DNA of 64,000 nt from contig CAMIYM010000007.1 of NCBI GenBank assembly GCA_946403085.1, positions 62,001 through 126,000 on the forward strand, given 5' to 3'. This DNA is from an uncultured Clostridia bacterium (GTDB lineage: Bacteria > Bacillota > Clostridia > Saccharofermentanales > Saccharofermentanaceae). A program made the position numbers and the translations under genes. Below, in pieces: positions 1-8,017 of the stretch (position 1 is the first letter of the stretch; every line of letters begins with the position of its first letter). The notes under the pieces are model-generated. The model ran no database searches, was not told the origin of the DNA, and was given only the letters and a program-made list of their open reading frames with translations.

Positions 1-744
1 ATCTTCCATGTTGATTGCCTCATAACGTACTTCGTTAGCCTCAACGATCTTATACTTCTCCTGAAGTTCGAGGTTCTTCTTCTCAAGAACATCCGGATCG
101 ATGTAGATGGAAGTTACTGTGTGATGGAAAGAATCGCCCTTTCTGCCGCAAGCAGCCCAAGGCTTAGCGATAGTCTCTACAGGCTCCTCGTCACGGAAAG
201 CAACAGGCTCCATCATCTGACCCAAAGTACCGTCGCCTATGATCATGCAGGTCATTCTGTACTTATCAGCGAGATTAAATGCCTCTACAACGAGCTCATA
301 AAGTTCCTGAACAGAAGCCGGTGCGATAACGATGTTTCTATAGTCACCGTGTCCGCCGCCCTTTGTTGCCTGGAAGTAGTCGCCCTGTGCAGGCTGAATG
401 CCGCCCAGACCCGGGCCTGCTCTAACGATATTAACTACGACTGCAGGAAGCTCAGCACCTGCAATGTAAGAGATACCTTCCTGCTTGAGGGAGATTCCCG
501 GAGAGGAAGAAGATGTCATAACTCTGAATCCTGCGGCTGCAGCACCATAAACCATGTTGATTGCTGCGACTTCAGATTCTGCCTGAACGAAGTTACCACC
601 GACCTGGACCATCTTCTTAGCCATATAGTGCATGACTTCTGTCTGAGGTGTGATCGGGTATCCGAAATAGTTACGGCAACCTGCTCTGATAGCTGCCTCG
701 GCAATGACTTCATTGCCTTTCATTAATACTCTTTTCTGTGCCAT
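1..744 (-). CDS. vorB: 2-oxoacid:ferredoxin oxidoreductase alpha subunit (VorB type), 3' end beyond window
   Basis: Cytoplasmic subunit of a thiamine-diphosphate enzyme that oxidatively decarboxylates branched-chain 2-oxoacids (possibly 2-oxoglutarate) to acyl-CoA and passes electrons to ferredoxin. The 248 visible residues start MAQKRVLMKGNEVIAEAAIR and hold the pyrimidine-binding-domain signature GYPITPQTE and a Gly-rich GPGLGGIQP segment. ATG at 744 follows GGGAGGG and lies 14 bases after the ferredoxin stop, so the two are one operon. The C-terminus and any beta and gamma subunits lie outside the window. Family is clear; Vor versus Kor specificity cannot be decided from this fragment. Confidence 0.88.
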   Translation of the reverse strand, partial: MAQKRVLMKGNEVIAEAAIRAGCRNYFGYPITPQTEVMHYMAKKMVQVGGNFVQAESEVAAINMVYGAAAAGFRVMTSSSSPGISLKQEGISYIAGAELPAVVVNIVRAGPGLGGIQPAQGDYFQATKGGGHGDYRNIVIAPASVQELYELVVEAFNLADKYRMTCMIIGDGTLGQMMEPVAFRDEEPVETIAKPWAACGRKGDSFHHTVTSIYIDPDVLEKKNLELQEKYKIVEANEVRYEAINMED

Positions 745-758
745 AAACTCCCTCCCGA

Positions 759-974
759 TCAGAAACGCTCAACAGTGATTACAACGTCCGGGCACTGCGT
801 AGCGCAGAAAGCACATCCGATGCACTCATCAGGATTTACGCAGGTTGCGGGGTGATAACCCTTGCTATTAAGCCTAGTCTTGTCAAGTTCGAGGATTTTC
901 TTAGGGCAAGCTGCTACACAAAGTCCGCAGCCCTTGCACAGATTCTCGTTAAAAGTCGTTTTACCTTTTGCCAC
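759..974 (-). CDS. 2[4Fe-4S] ferredoxin subunit of 2-oxoacid oxidoreductase
   Basis: Small 71-residue electron-carrier subunit, the delta-type partner of the VorB/KorA enzyme downstream. Two cluster motifs are visible: CKGCGLCVAACP at about residues 15-26 and CIGCAFCATQCP at about 51-62, each in the CxxCxxCxxxCP pattern. The start is GTG at 974 behind a strong AGGAGG. It is the first gene of the operon, preceded by a promoter at 1029-1057. In this enzyme family the delta subunit relays electrons from the thiamine site to soluble ferredoxin. Confidence 0.9.
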   Translation of the reverse strand: MAKGKTTFNENLCKGCGLCVAACPKKILELDKTRLNSKGYHPATCVNPDECIGCAFCATQCPDVVITVERF

Positions 975-1028
975 GAAAAACCTCCTAAAACTATCGCGCG
1001 TGTATTAATACGCTAAAATTATCGTCAT

Positions 1029-1057
1029 ATTATAAACTTGTTTGATTTGCTAAGCAA
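1029..1057 (-). promoter_or_regulatory. Promoter of the ferredoxin-vorB operon
   Basis: On the minus strand TTGCTT (1057-1052), a 17-base spacer and TATAAT (1034-1029). The -35 lies inside a near-perfect inverted repeat, ATTTGC-TAA-GCAAAT (1045-1059), which could be an operator. Leader of about 50 bases ahead of the GTG at 974. Confidence 0.6.
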
Positions 1058-1100
1058 ATATCTTGTTTCTTTTATTTTTGGAACCTGTTTTTCGCTGAAA

Positions 1101-1136
1101 AAAGGCCGAAAAAAGGCTGCCCCACATGGGACAGCC
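1101..1136 (-). terminator. Terminator after nagB
   Basis: On the minus strand a 9-bp stem (GGCTGTCCC/GGGGCAGCC, one G-U pair, loop ATGT) is followed directly by TTTTTT. It ends the glmM-nagB unit before the vor promoter. Confidence 0.8.
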
Positions 1137-1160
1137 CTTGAAAATGCTTTGTTTTACTGA

Positions 1161-1910
1161 TTATTTAGCCTTTGCTACTACTGCATCTGAAATTGCAGCC
1201 TCATCGCCGATTACTACTACGTTCGGGTGAAGCTGGAGGATAGATGCCGGAACATAAGGTGTTACAGGGCCGCAGAAAGCCTTCTCTACGATGTTCTTCT
1301 TGCCTGCGCCAGTAGCCATAAGGATGACTGTAGTGGACTTCATGATGTAGCCGATACCCATTGTGTAAGCCTGAGTAGGAACTGCATCAAGGTCGCCGTT
1401 GAAGAACAATCTTGCATTATCCTGGATAGTCTGGTTCTCGAGATCAATGCACTGTGTGTTTACGCAGAATGCGTCAGCAGGCTCATTGAATCCGATGTGT
1501 CCGTCTCCGCCGATTCCGAGGAGCTGGATATCAAGGTGTCCGAGTGACTCGAGGATAGCATCGTAGTCTTTGCATGCCTTTTCAGCGTCAGCCTCAAGAC
1601 CGTTCGGTACATATGTGTTGTTCTTATCGATATTTACGTGATCGAAAAGATTTGTATTCATGAAATATCTGTATGACTGATCGTGATCTCCGCCAAGTCC
1701 CCTGTACTCGTCAAGGTTTGCGGAAATAACTTTTGAGAAATCAAGGCTGCCAGCCTTATACATATCAACAAGATCCTTGTATGTTCCTACAGGTGTGGAT
1801 CCTGTAGCAAGACCGATCTTGCAGTCCGGCTTAAGTCTTATCTGAGATGCGATAAGCTCTGCACATGCCATTGATGCTTCTTCATAAGTCTTTTTTCTGA
1901 TAACTCTCAT
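1161..1910 (-). CDS. nagB: Glucosamine-6-phosphate deaminase
   Basis: Converts glucosamine-6-phosphate to fructose-6-phosphate and ammonia in the cytoplasm. The 249-residue length fits the family. Visible signatures are GLATGSTPVGTY (phosphate loop), SANLDEYRGL with the catalytic Asp, and GIGGDGHIGFNEP with the His and Glu of the active site. ATG at 1910 is preceded by GGGAGG. It lies downstream of glmM on the same strand with a strong hairpin between them (1938-1970), so expression is only partly coupled. GlmM and NagB compete for amino-sugar phosphate: one feeds cell-wall UDP-GlcNAc, the other returns surplus to glycolysis. Confidence 0.95.
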   Translation of the reverse strand: MRVIRKKTYEEASMACAELIASQIRLKPDCKIGLATGSTPVGTYKDLVDMYKAGSLDFSKVISANLDEYRGLGGDHDQSYRYFMNTNLFDHVNIDKNNTYVPNGLEADAEKACKDYDAILESLGHLDIQLLGIGGDGHIGFNEPADAFCVNTQCIDLENQTIQDNARLFFNGDLDAVPTQAYTMGIGYIMKSTTVILMATGAGKKNIVEKAFCGPVTPYVPASILQLHPNVVVIGDEAAISDAVVAKAK

Positions 1911-1930
1911 AGATTCCTCCCAACTGTTTA

Positions 1931-1970
1931 TTCTAAAACGGCCTCACATGACCAACTCATGCGAAGCCGT
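1931..1970 (-). terminator. Hairpin between glmM and nagB, probable (attenuating) terminator
   Basis: On the minus strand a 14-bp stem containing two G-U pairs (ACGGCTTCGCATGA pairing with TCATGTGAGGCCGT, loop GTTGG) starts 8 bases after the glmM stop and is followed by TTTTAGAATA. The U-run is short, so partial read-through into nagB is likely. Confidence 0.6.
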
Positions 1971-1978
1971 AATATTCA

Positions 1979-3334
1979 TTAATCTGCCGTAAGACCCTGC
2001 TCTTTGATTACTTCGATAAGCTGGTCAACGTACTTCTCACAGATCTCATCTGTCTTGGCCTCAACCATGACACGGATCTTAGGCTCAGTACCTGATGCAC
2101 GGAGAAGGATCCTTCCGTCACCTGCAAGCGCCTTGTTAACTTCTTCAACACCCTTAAGTACTGCAGGATTCTTCTGAGCTGCCTCCTTGTCCTTAACGAC
2201 AACGTTCTTGAGGCACTGAGGGAACATCTTCATCTCGCCTGCAAGCATTGACAAAGGAAGCTTCTTCTCGAGCATGGTCATGAGGACCATAAGAGATGTA
2301 AGGATACCGTCACCTGTTGTCGCATACTTAGCGAAAATGATATGTCCTGACTGCTCACCGCCAAGAACAAATCCGTTAGCCATCATGTTCTCAGCTACAT
2401 ACTTATCACCTACATTGGTCTTCTCCGTACGGATGCCGATCGCTTCGCATGCCTTGTAAAGACCCATATTGCTCATGATCGTCGTAACGATCGTATTGCC
2501 GTCGAGCTTTCCGCTCTCCTTAAGGTATTTACCGCAAAGGAACATGATCTGGTCACCATTGACCTCATTGCCAAGCTCATCTACGCAGAGGCATCTGTCA
2601 GCATCACCGTCATAAGCAAAACCGACATTAAGGCCGTTATCCACAACATACTTCTTAAGTGTATCGATGTGTGTGGAACCGCAGTTTGTATTGATATTAA
2701 GACCATCCGGTGCGTTATTGATGATGTATACCTTTGCGCCCAAAGCCTCGAAAACTGATCTTGCGATATTCCATGAAGCACCATTAGCGCAGTCAAGACC
2801 GACCTTCATGCCGTTAAATGCTCTTGTAGGAATAGTCATAAGATAACCGATGTAACGGTTACGTCCTGCCGCATAATCGATTACGTTACCGATTGCCTCA
2901 CGTTCTGCAAGAGGGATCTCCTCTACTTCACCGTCGATATAAGCCTCGATCTTCTCCTCGATCTCAGGCTCGATCTTCTGGCCGTTAGCACGCATGATCT
3001 TAATTCCGTTGTCATAGAAAGGGTTATGTGAAGCGGAGATCATGATTCCGCAGTCAAAACCATCCATTCTGCAGCAATATGAGACTGAAGGTGTTGTAGT
3101 TACATGAAGGAGATAAACATCAGATCCGGATGATGTGATACCTGCAGTAAGTGCAGATTCAAGCATATAAGAACTTCTTCTTGTATCCTTGCCGATGATG
3201 ATCCTTGCTCTCTTGTCATCGTGCTTCTGGCCATAATACCAGCCGATATATCTTCCTACCTGGAAAGCTTTCTGCGCGGTAAGTGCTTTATTAGCTTCGC
3301 CTCTGAATCCGTCAGTACCGAAATATTTACCCAT
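1979..3334 (-). CDS. glmM: Phosphoglucosamine mutase
   Basis: Interconverts glucosamine-6-phosphate and glucosamine-1-phosphate, the step leading to UDP-GlcNAc for peptidoglycan. At 451 residues it is full length. All four family signatures are visible: N-terminal KYFGTDGFRGEAN, phosphoserine loop ISASHNPFYDNGIKI near residue 100, metal loop DGDADRC near 245, sugar loop GEQSGH near 330, and phosphate loop RASGTEPKIRVMVE near the C-terminus. ATG at 3334 follows AAGGCGG. First gene of a unit with nagB, preceded by a promoter at 3364-3390. Confidence 0.96.
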   Translation of the reverse strand: MGKYFGTDGFRGEANKALTAQKAFQVGRYIGWYYGQKHDDKRARIIIGKDTRRSSYMLESALTAGITSSGSDVYLLHVTTTPSVSYCCRMDGFDCGIMISASHNPFYDNGIKIMRANGQKIEPEIEEKIEAYIDGEVEEIPLAEREAIGNVIDYAAGRNRYIGYLMTIPTRAFNGMKVGLDCANGASWNIARSVFEALGAKVYIINNAPDGLNINTNCGSTHIDTLKKYVVDNGLNVGFAYDGDADRCLCVDELGNEVNGDQIMFLCGKYLKESGKLDGNTIVTTIMSNMGLYKACEAIGIRTEKTNVGDKYVAENMMANGFVLGGEQSGHIIFAKYATTGDGILTSLMVLMTMLEKKLPLSMLAGEMKMFPQCLKNVVVKDKEAAQKNPAVLKGVEEVNKALAGDGRILLRASGTEPKIRVMVEAKTDEICEKYVDQLIEVIKEQGLTAD

Positions 3335-3363
3335 AAATAAAACCGCCTTTTTTTAATGAAAAA

Positions 3364-3390
3364 ATTTTATCACAAAAATTTAAATGTCAA
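3364..3390 (-). promoter_or_regulatory. Putative glmM promoter
   Basis: Perfect TTGACA (3390-3385) on the minus strand with TAAAAT (3369-3364) at a short 15-base spacing in a very A/T-rich tract. The -35 is convincing; the exact -10 is not. Confidence 0.45.
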
Positions 3391-3450
3391 TGTTTTTTTG
3401 GCATAAAAGACAAAAATGTAACACTACTCCTCTTATAGTTTTCAATATAG

Positions 3451-3480
3451 AACTCCGGATCCTGCTTAAGATCCGGAGTT
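3451..3480 (-). terminator. Hairpin downstream of the zinc-ribbon gene
   Basis: Perfect 11-bp inverted repeat AACTCCGGATC/GATCCGGAGTT with an 8-base loop, 20 bases after the stop at 3500. No clean U-run on either side, so termination strength is uncertain. Confidence 0.5.
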
Positions 3481-3499
3481 CTTTCAGATTATAGTCTGA

Positions 3500-4492
3500 T
3501 CACTTGCTTTTGGATTTCTTTGATTTCTTGGTGGTTTTGGCCGCCTTGGTGGTCTCAGAAGCTTTGGTTGTCTCAGTTGTCTCTTCAGTCTCACCACTTG
3601 AGGCATAGTCGATCTTGGTGACCTTTCCGCCCAATGCTGTAATGTTCTCGCGGTAGCACTGCTCATACTTTTCGAAGCTGTAAGCCATAGCCCATCCCCA
3701 TGCGGCGTCACTTCTCTGGATGGTACAGCCTTTGAAATCAGAAATGACACCTCCGCCATTGGGATTTACCTTTATACCTTCAAAGTAAACGGCATCGTAA
3801 CATGTATGGTTTCCGAGTTTATCGTTGTTCCAAGTGACCTTATAGATCAGGACGAGCCTGTTTGACTCATATTCAGCCTTTTCAGGAATATCTGTAACGA
3901 TATATGCATCGACCAGAACTGCATCTTTCTTGGTGTAGTTCTTTACTCCTCCCTTTCCGTCCCAAGTGGCGCACTCATCAATATCCATTTGGATAGTTTT
4001 GCCTGAAGCAATAAAATCATCCATCTGTTCCTTGAAGTCTTCCGGTGTGGGATCATAGTTCGGCAAAGGAGTCGGAGTAGCAAAGATATTGACACCGCTG
4101 TAACTGCCGTTAGCACTGTTTCTGCTCATCATCCATGTATACAGCTTAAAGATTCCGAAGAATATGCCGAAAATGAATAGCAAACCGAAAAGCGAAGATA
4201 TCGTCTTCTTGACTGAAGCCTTGAGATTCTTCTGGCGTTCTCTCTTGATCTGCCTTTTCTCTGACTCGATCTGGGCTTTCTGTTCAAGTTCGAACTTTTT
4301 CTCGAGAAGCTCCTTCTCGTGTTCGTGCTGCTTTTCCTGTATCTCAGCCTCAGTCTTAACTCTCTCGTACTCTACATCAGAATCATCGTAATCGATAGCC
4401 GTCGTCGTTCCGCAGGAATTGCAGACATACATACCATTTTCGACTGAGAGCTTTGCACCGCAATTCGGGCACTGTAAATTAACAATCTTCAT
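3500..4492 (-). CDS. Zinc-ribbon, coiled-coil, single-pass membrane protein of unknown function
   Basis: 330 residues. Order of parts: an N-terminal zinc ribbon (CPNCGAKL ... CNSCGTTT, residues 8-30), a charged Glu/Lys coiled coil (about 45-90), one hydrophobic membrane segment (LFGLLFIFGIFFGIFKLY, about 100-118), a linker with TPTPLP, an outside domain (about 150-300) with several Trp and Tyr, and a Thr/Lys-rich tail ending KKSKKSKSK. With the ribbon inside, the C-terminal domain would lie outside the membrane. It follows the SPFH/zinc-ribbon gene on the same strand but a strong terminator (4595-4625) separates them. I do not recognise a specific function. Confidence 0.75.
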   Translation of the reverse strand: MKIVNLQCPNCGAKLSVENGMYVCNSCGTTTAIDYDDSDVEYERVKTEAEIQEKQHEHEKELLEKKFELEQKAQIESEKRQIKRERQKNLKASVKKTISSLFGLLFIFGIFFGIFKLYTWMMSRNSANGSYSGVNIFATPTPLPNYDPTPEDFKEQMDDFIASGKTIQMDIDECATWDGKGGVKNYTKKDAVLVDAYIVTDIPEKAEYESNRLVLIYKVTWNNDKLGNHTCYDAVYFEGIKVNPNGGGVISDFKGCTIQRSDAAWGWAMAYSFEKYEQCYRENITALGGKVTKIDYASSGETEETTETTKASETTKAAKTTKKSKKSKSK

Positions 4493-4594
4493 TGTTCGTC
4501 CCTCCCTTATTCAACTGGTAATCAAATACCATCCCTCAATTAGATATTATACTATAAAACTCTTTAAACAACTAAAGATAACAGGGCACGGAAA

Positions 4595-4625
4595 CGAAAA
4601 AGAGGCGGCCTCCGAAGAGACCGCC
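4595..4625 (-). terminator. Terminator after the SPFH gene
   Basis: Minus-strand stem GGCGGTCTC/GAGGCCGCC (one G-U), loop TTCG, followed by TCTTTTT. A UUCG tetraloop with a U-rich tail makes a strong intrinsic terminator. Confidence 0.85.
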
Positions 4626-4658
4626 CCCATAGTGGATTTATTAAAGAATCCGTAATTC

Positions 4659-6026
4659 TTATTCGATCTTAGAACCACACTCAGGGCAGAACTTAGGCAT
4701 ATTGCCGTCAGCGGGCTTCCAGCCGCACTTAGGGCAAGCTGAAGGAGCTGCTGCAGGAGCAGGTGCGCCGCAATTGCCGCAGAACTTACCTGTATTGCCT
4801 GTCTGGCCGCAGGAGCATGTCCAGCCTGCAGCTGCAGGAGCGGGCTGAGGCTGTCCGCAATTGCTGCAGAACTTACCTGTGTTGCCTGCCTGGCCGCAAG
4901 AACATGTCCAGCCTGCTGCAGCGGGAGCTGCTGCGGGTGCTGCACCGCCTGCAAAGAAACCTGTCTGAGGCTGACCCTGATTAGCCTGAACTGTATTAAG
5001 AGCTGCTGCTGTAGCGTTGTTACCGCCGACTGCTCCCATCATACCGAGACCCATGAAGCCGTTAACTGCGCCGTTAGCGTTAGCACCGGCATTCTTCATA
5101 GCCTCTGTCTGGCCTAATGCAACAGCTGCACCAAGAGCTGCCTGATCCTGGCCATAGAGCTTTGCCTCGTCGACCTTCTCGATTCTCTCACGGGACTTAT
5201 CATCAGGTGTAACGGAAGCGATAGCAACTGTCTCTACAACGATACCTCTCTTCTGGAGCCATTCGTCATCAAGGCAATCCTGCATGTATCTACGGAACTC
5301 ACCCTGCTTTGAAGGGAGTGTGGAGAACATGATACCGTTCGGGTAAGGGCCACCGCACTTATTGAGTGTCTCTGTAATGTTGTCAAGGAACTCAAGGCGA
5401 GGCTGCTGAGGCTTAGCGGGTGTACCCATGAACTCAGCTACTGTGTACTCGTCTCTTACGTTACCAACAATGTTTCTGAAGAAAGTAACAGGGTTCTCAA
5501 CTCTGAACGAGAATGTACCGTTCAAACGGATATAGATGTTACGATACTCAGGGTCTGCATAAGGTACCGGTGAAGGTGTACCGAAGTTCTGATTCATCAT
5601 CTCGAGCTTGTTTACGAAGTAAACTCTCTGCTGCTGCTGAATCTCTCCGCCCATCTTCATACGGTTCCAGATGTCACCGATAGACTGCTTTACGTTCTCA
5701 CCAAAGTTCTTGTTAGCAAGAATTGAAGGTGCTGTGGATGTATCCCACTTATAAGCGCCTGCTTCGGAAACTACATCTACGATCTCGCCGTTGTTAACGA
5801 GGAGGCAGAAGCATCCCTCAGGTACGTTGATAACTGATCCGTTGGAAATAACTTCGGAACTACCCTTGTTTCTTCCCTTTTCGATTTTATTGGCACCCTT
5901 TTTAACAAGGATCTCCTGGCCCAAGGAATCCTGAGTGAAGAACTCAAGATACTGATCCTGGATCTGAGTGGAGATTGAATCAAAAGTTGTGCCTGCAACA
6001 TTTCTGATTAAGCTAATCAATCCCAT
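4659..6026 (-). CDS. SPFH-domain protein with C-terminal zinc ribbons (YdjI/COG4260-like)
   Basis: 455 residues. The N-terminal part (about 1-300) resembles the SPFH/stomatin-like fold of the COG4260 family, proteins thought to form membrane-associated oligomers. A Gly/Ala/Asn-rich linker (about 310-370) follows, then three zinc ribbons: two nearly identical ones (GWTCSCGQ ... KFCSNCGQ and GWTCSCGQ ... KFCGNCGA) and a third (CPKCGWKP ... KFCPECGSKIE). The start at 6026 is chosen because AGGAGG lies 9 bases upstream and MGLISLIRNVAG is the usual beginning; an in-frame ATG at 6086 has no ribosome site. A membrane-stress or scaffold role is inferred from the family. Confidence 0.82.
   Translation of the reverse strand: MGLISLIRNVAGTTFDSISTQIQDQYLEFFTQDSLGQEILVKKGANKIEKGRNKGSSEVISNGSVINVPEGCFCLLVNNGEIVDVVSEAGAYKWDTSTAPSILANKNFGENVKQSIGDIWNRMKMGGEIQQQQRVYFVNKLEMMNQNFGTPSPVPYADPEYRNIYIRLNGTFSFRVENPVTFFRNIVGNVRDEYTVAEFMGTPAKPQQPRLEFLDNITETLNKCGGPYPNGIMFSTLPSKQGEFRRYMQDCLDDEWLQKRGIVVETVAIASVTPDDKSRERIEKVDEAKLYGQDQAALGAAVALGQTEAMKNAGANANGAVNGFMGLGMMGAVGGNNATAAALNTVQANQGQPQTGFFAGGAAPAAAPAAAGWTCSCGQAGNTGKFCSNCGQPQPAPAAAGWTCSCGQTGNTGKFCGNCGAPAPAAAPSACPKCGWKPADGNMPKFCPECGSKIE
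4741..4914 (-). repeat. 87-bp tandem duplication encoding two zinc-ribbon modules
   Basis: Two adjacent units with an 87-base period inside the SPFH gene, each coding for about 29 residues that start GWTCSCGQ and end in an Ala/Pro linker. They differ mostly at third codon positions, so the copy is not brand new. Confidence 0.8.
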
Positions 6027-6076
6027 ATTATTATTCCTCCTAAAGGTTCTTGGTCGGATTAACCCCGCCAAGAAAA

Positions 6077-6105
6077 ATAATATCATTTATTTGATAAAAC
6101 AACAA
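6077..6105 (-). promoter_or_regulatory. Promoter of the SPFH gene
   Basis: Minus strand: TTGTTG (6105-6100), 17-base spacer, TATTAT (6082-6077), about 50 bases ahead of the ATG at 6026. Confidence 0.55.
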
Positions 6106-6221
6106 TGATTTTACATACCTAAAGGCTCAAAAATCGTAAATGCGCAGGCCTTTATGACCGGCCATAACGAAAATAACCGGAATAAGCGCCCTTTGGATGA
6201 CGCCGGCATCATCTCTAAGCA

Positions 6222-6899
6222 TCAATATGCGTAGAAGATCTTCCTGTTCATTCTGAAGAGTTCTTCTGTCTTGAGCATTCCGTCAGGAATATCGATTCCT
6301 TCCATGACACAGTTCGCCACCAGAGGAATACCTGTGATCGCAGATGCATCAAGGATCTTCTTCTCACCCTCTGCGACCATCTCTGCTGTAGTCTCTTCAA
6401 GAAGGTTTGTGTTGTTGATATATCCGTCGATCTTAAAGCCTGCAGCAGCTGCAAGTTCATTAGTCATAATGGCGATCTGCTCTGCATCAGATGTAAACGG
6501 TCTTAATGCATTTACTGCCATATAGATGACAGCATCAGTATTCTCGATCCTCTTCCTGATCGAACCGAGAACAAGAGCGCCCATGTCCTCTCCGCCGATA
6601 TCGAAAATACCCTGATAAGACTCATCATCAAAGATAACGTACATATCAGGAGGAAGTACGGGCGCATCGACATTGGAACCCGCATACATGGGTGTAACAA
6701 GTCTTATACCTGCTTCTTCAAGAACTGAAGCACAGTCAGATGAACGGTAGAACGGATTAACGATATCCAGATCGGCAATAAGAAGCTTCCTGTCCGGCAA
6801 AGCCTTACGCTGAGCCAGGGACATATTGACGGCGATCTCGGATTTACCGCTTCCGTAAGCTCCGATAATGATTGTTAAACGGTGATCAAGATAAAACAT
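6222..6899 (-). CDS. P-loop ATPase of unknown function coupled to ABC exporter A
   Basis: 225 residues. Walker A motif GAYGSGKSE near residues 13-21, a Walker-B-like strand LLIADLDIVNPFYRSSD near 45, and FDIGGEDMGALVLG near 95, a layout like SIMIBI/ParA-type nucleotide-binding proteins. Not a transporter ATPase: there is no ABC signature. ATG at 6899 is chosen because it overlaps the permease stop as TGATG, which signals translational coupling; an in-frame ATG 39 bases upstream lacks a ribosome site. The two-base IIGGxD-type switch region and the lack of membrane segments suggest a soluble switch or metal/cofactor chaperone, but the function is unknown. Confidence 0.75.
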   Translation of the reverse strand: MFYLDHRLTIIIGAYGSGKSEIAVNMSLAQRKALPDRKLLIADLDIVNPFYRSSDCASVLEEAGIRLVTPMYAGSNVDAPVLPPDMYVIFDDESYQGIFDIGGEDMGALVLGSIRKRIENTDAVIYMAVNALRPFTSDAEQIAIMTNELAAAAGFKIDGYINNTNLLEETTAEMVAEGEKKILDASAITGIPLVANCVMEGIDIPDGMLKTEELFRMNRKIFYAY

Positions 6900-8017
6900 C
6901 AGAACATATTCTTCCTTTGGAAAACAAAATAACCCCAACCGCCGATAACCGCGGCCCAGATAATGGACTTTCCAATATAGATCCCGTTAAGCTTATTGAA
7001 ATCAGAATGCATGGAGTCCACCTTTTCGAGCGAATCAGGTGTGAAAATGATATCGCCAGCGTTCTCAAGCTCACCGACCTTGGACATATTGACATTCTGC
7101 CAGATCAAGTCCTGTGATTCATCGCTATAGAAGATGCTGAACGAATAATCAATAGTTGTGATGTATTCGGAACCGCCTGACATAAGGCTGGTGAAACCAC
7201 TTGCTCCATAATCGACTTCAAATCCGATAGGTGAAACGACATATACGGGATGGAAGATCTTCCACGGAATTCCAGTAAGCTTGTCCTTGCCGTAATCCTT
7301 TTCGACTTTCTTAACAAAAGCATCGCTTAGGAATCCTTCTTCAGCCATAGCCTCAAGCTTCTCATTTCTTAAACTGATATAGTCGTCATAAGCCTTGGAT
7401 GGAGTATTATACATGCCGATAACAGTAGCAGCTGCATTGGACATCATAGCGATAAGGATACTAAGGATGATAGGAAGTGCACGCTTTCTGAAGATAACAG
7501 CCAATACAGAGAATGTTACAGTCATTACGAGGAATACAGCGATTCCGGTAGCAAATCTTCCGAACATCTCTCCGCCGTTAACATCCACTCCAATACCTGC
7601 GATTGCAACTCCAAGCATAGCTGAAGCTATATAAACCACGCAAAAGAATGTGCTCGCGCAGATCTGAGTGATCAGGTATGAGAAATAGATCGAAGCTCTT
7701 GAATGTCCGGCAATGATCTTGTTTCTCACAATTCCGTCAGAGTAGTCCCTTCCCAAATGCAGACATGTAAACAGCGCAACAAACTTAGGAAGTTCAGTTA
7801 TAAACGCAATGGCTATGAACCATGTAAAGAATTTGACCTCTCCTTGAGAAAGATGCAGTTTGTTAAGGGTGACTCCGGTATCTGTGAATTCCAGAGTAAG
7901 TATAACTCTGTAGAAAACAGCCGTAAGGATCGGCCAGACAACACTATATGCCGCAACGATCCAGAAGAAGACGCTCTTAATAATACGTCTGAATTCAAAA
8001 TACAATAACTTAGGCAT
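6899..8017 (-). CDS. ABC-2-type exporter permease (system A)
   Basis: 372 residues with about six hydrophobic segments: one near residues 15-40, a cluster at about 80-200, and one near the C-terminus (IIWAAVIGGWGYFVF), with a large polar loop (about 215-340) between the last two. It pairs with the ATPase gene at 8010-8924. ATG at 8017 is chosen over an in-frame codon at 8035 because GGAGGTG sits 6 bases upstream; the overlap with the ATPase is 8 bases. The pair resembles bacitracin/lantibiotic-immunity style exporters, so a role in expelling a membrane-active compound or peptide is inferred. Confidence 0.8.
   Translation of the reverse strand: MPKLLYFEFRRIIKSVFFWIVAAYSVVWPILTAVFYRVILTLEFTDTGVTLNKLHLSQGEVKFFTWFIAIAFITELPKFVALFTCLHLGRDYSDGIVRNKIIAGHSRASIYFSYLITQICASTFFCVVYIASAMLGVAIAGIGVDVNGGEMFGRFATGIAVFLVMTVTFSVLAVIFRKRALPIILSILIAMMSNAAATVIGMYNTPSKAYDDYISLRNEKLEAMAEEGFLSDAFVKKVEKDYGKDKLTGIPWKIFHPVYVVSPIGFEVDYGASGFTSLMSGGSEYITTIDYSFSIFYSDESQDLIWQNVNMSKVGELENAGDIIFTPDSLEKVDSMHSDFNKLNGIYIGKSIIWAAVIGGWGYFVFQRKNMF

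Noticed and set aside
121..726. 201-residue open frame on the plus strand opposite vorB
   Set aside because: Cys-rich, no family resemblance, and exactly antisense to clear VorB coding sequence.
6190..6220. GC-rich inverted repeat after the P-loop gene as terminator
   Set aside because: No loop of useful size and no U-run; may be chance or a weak structure.
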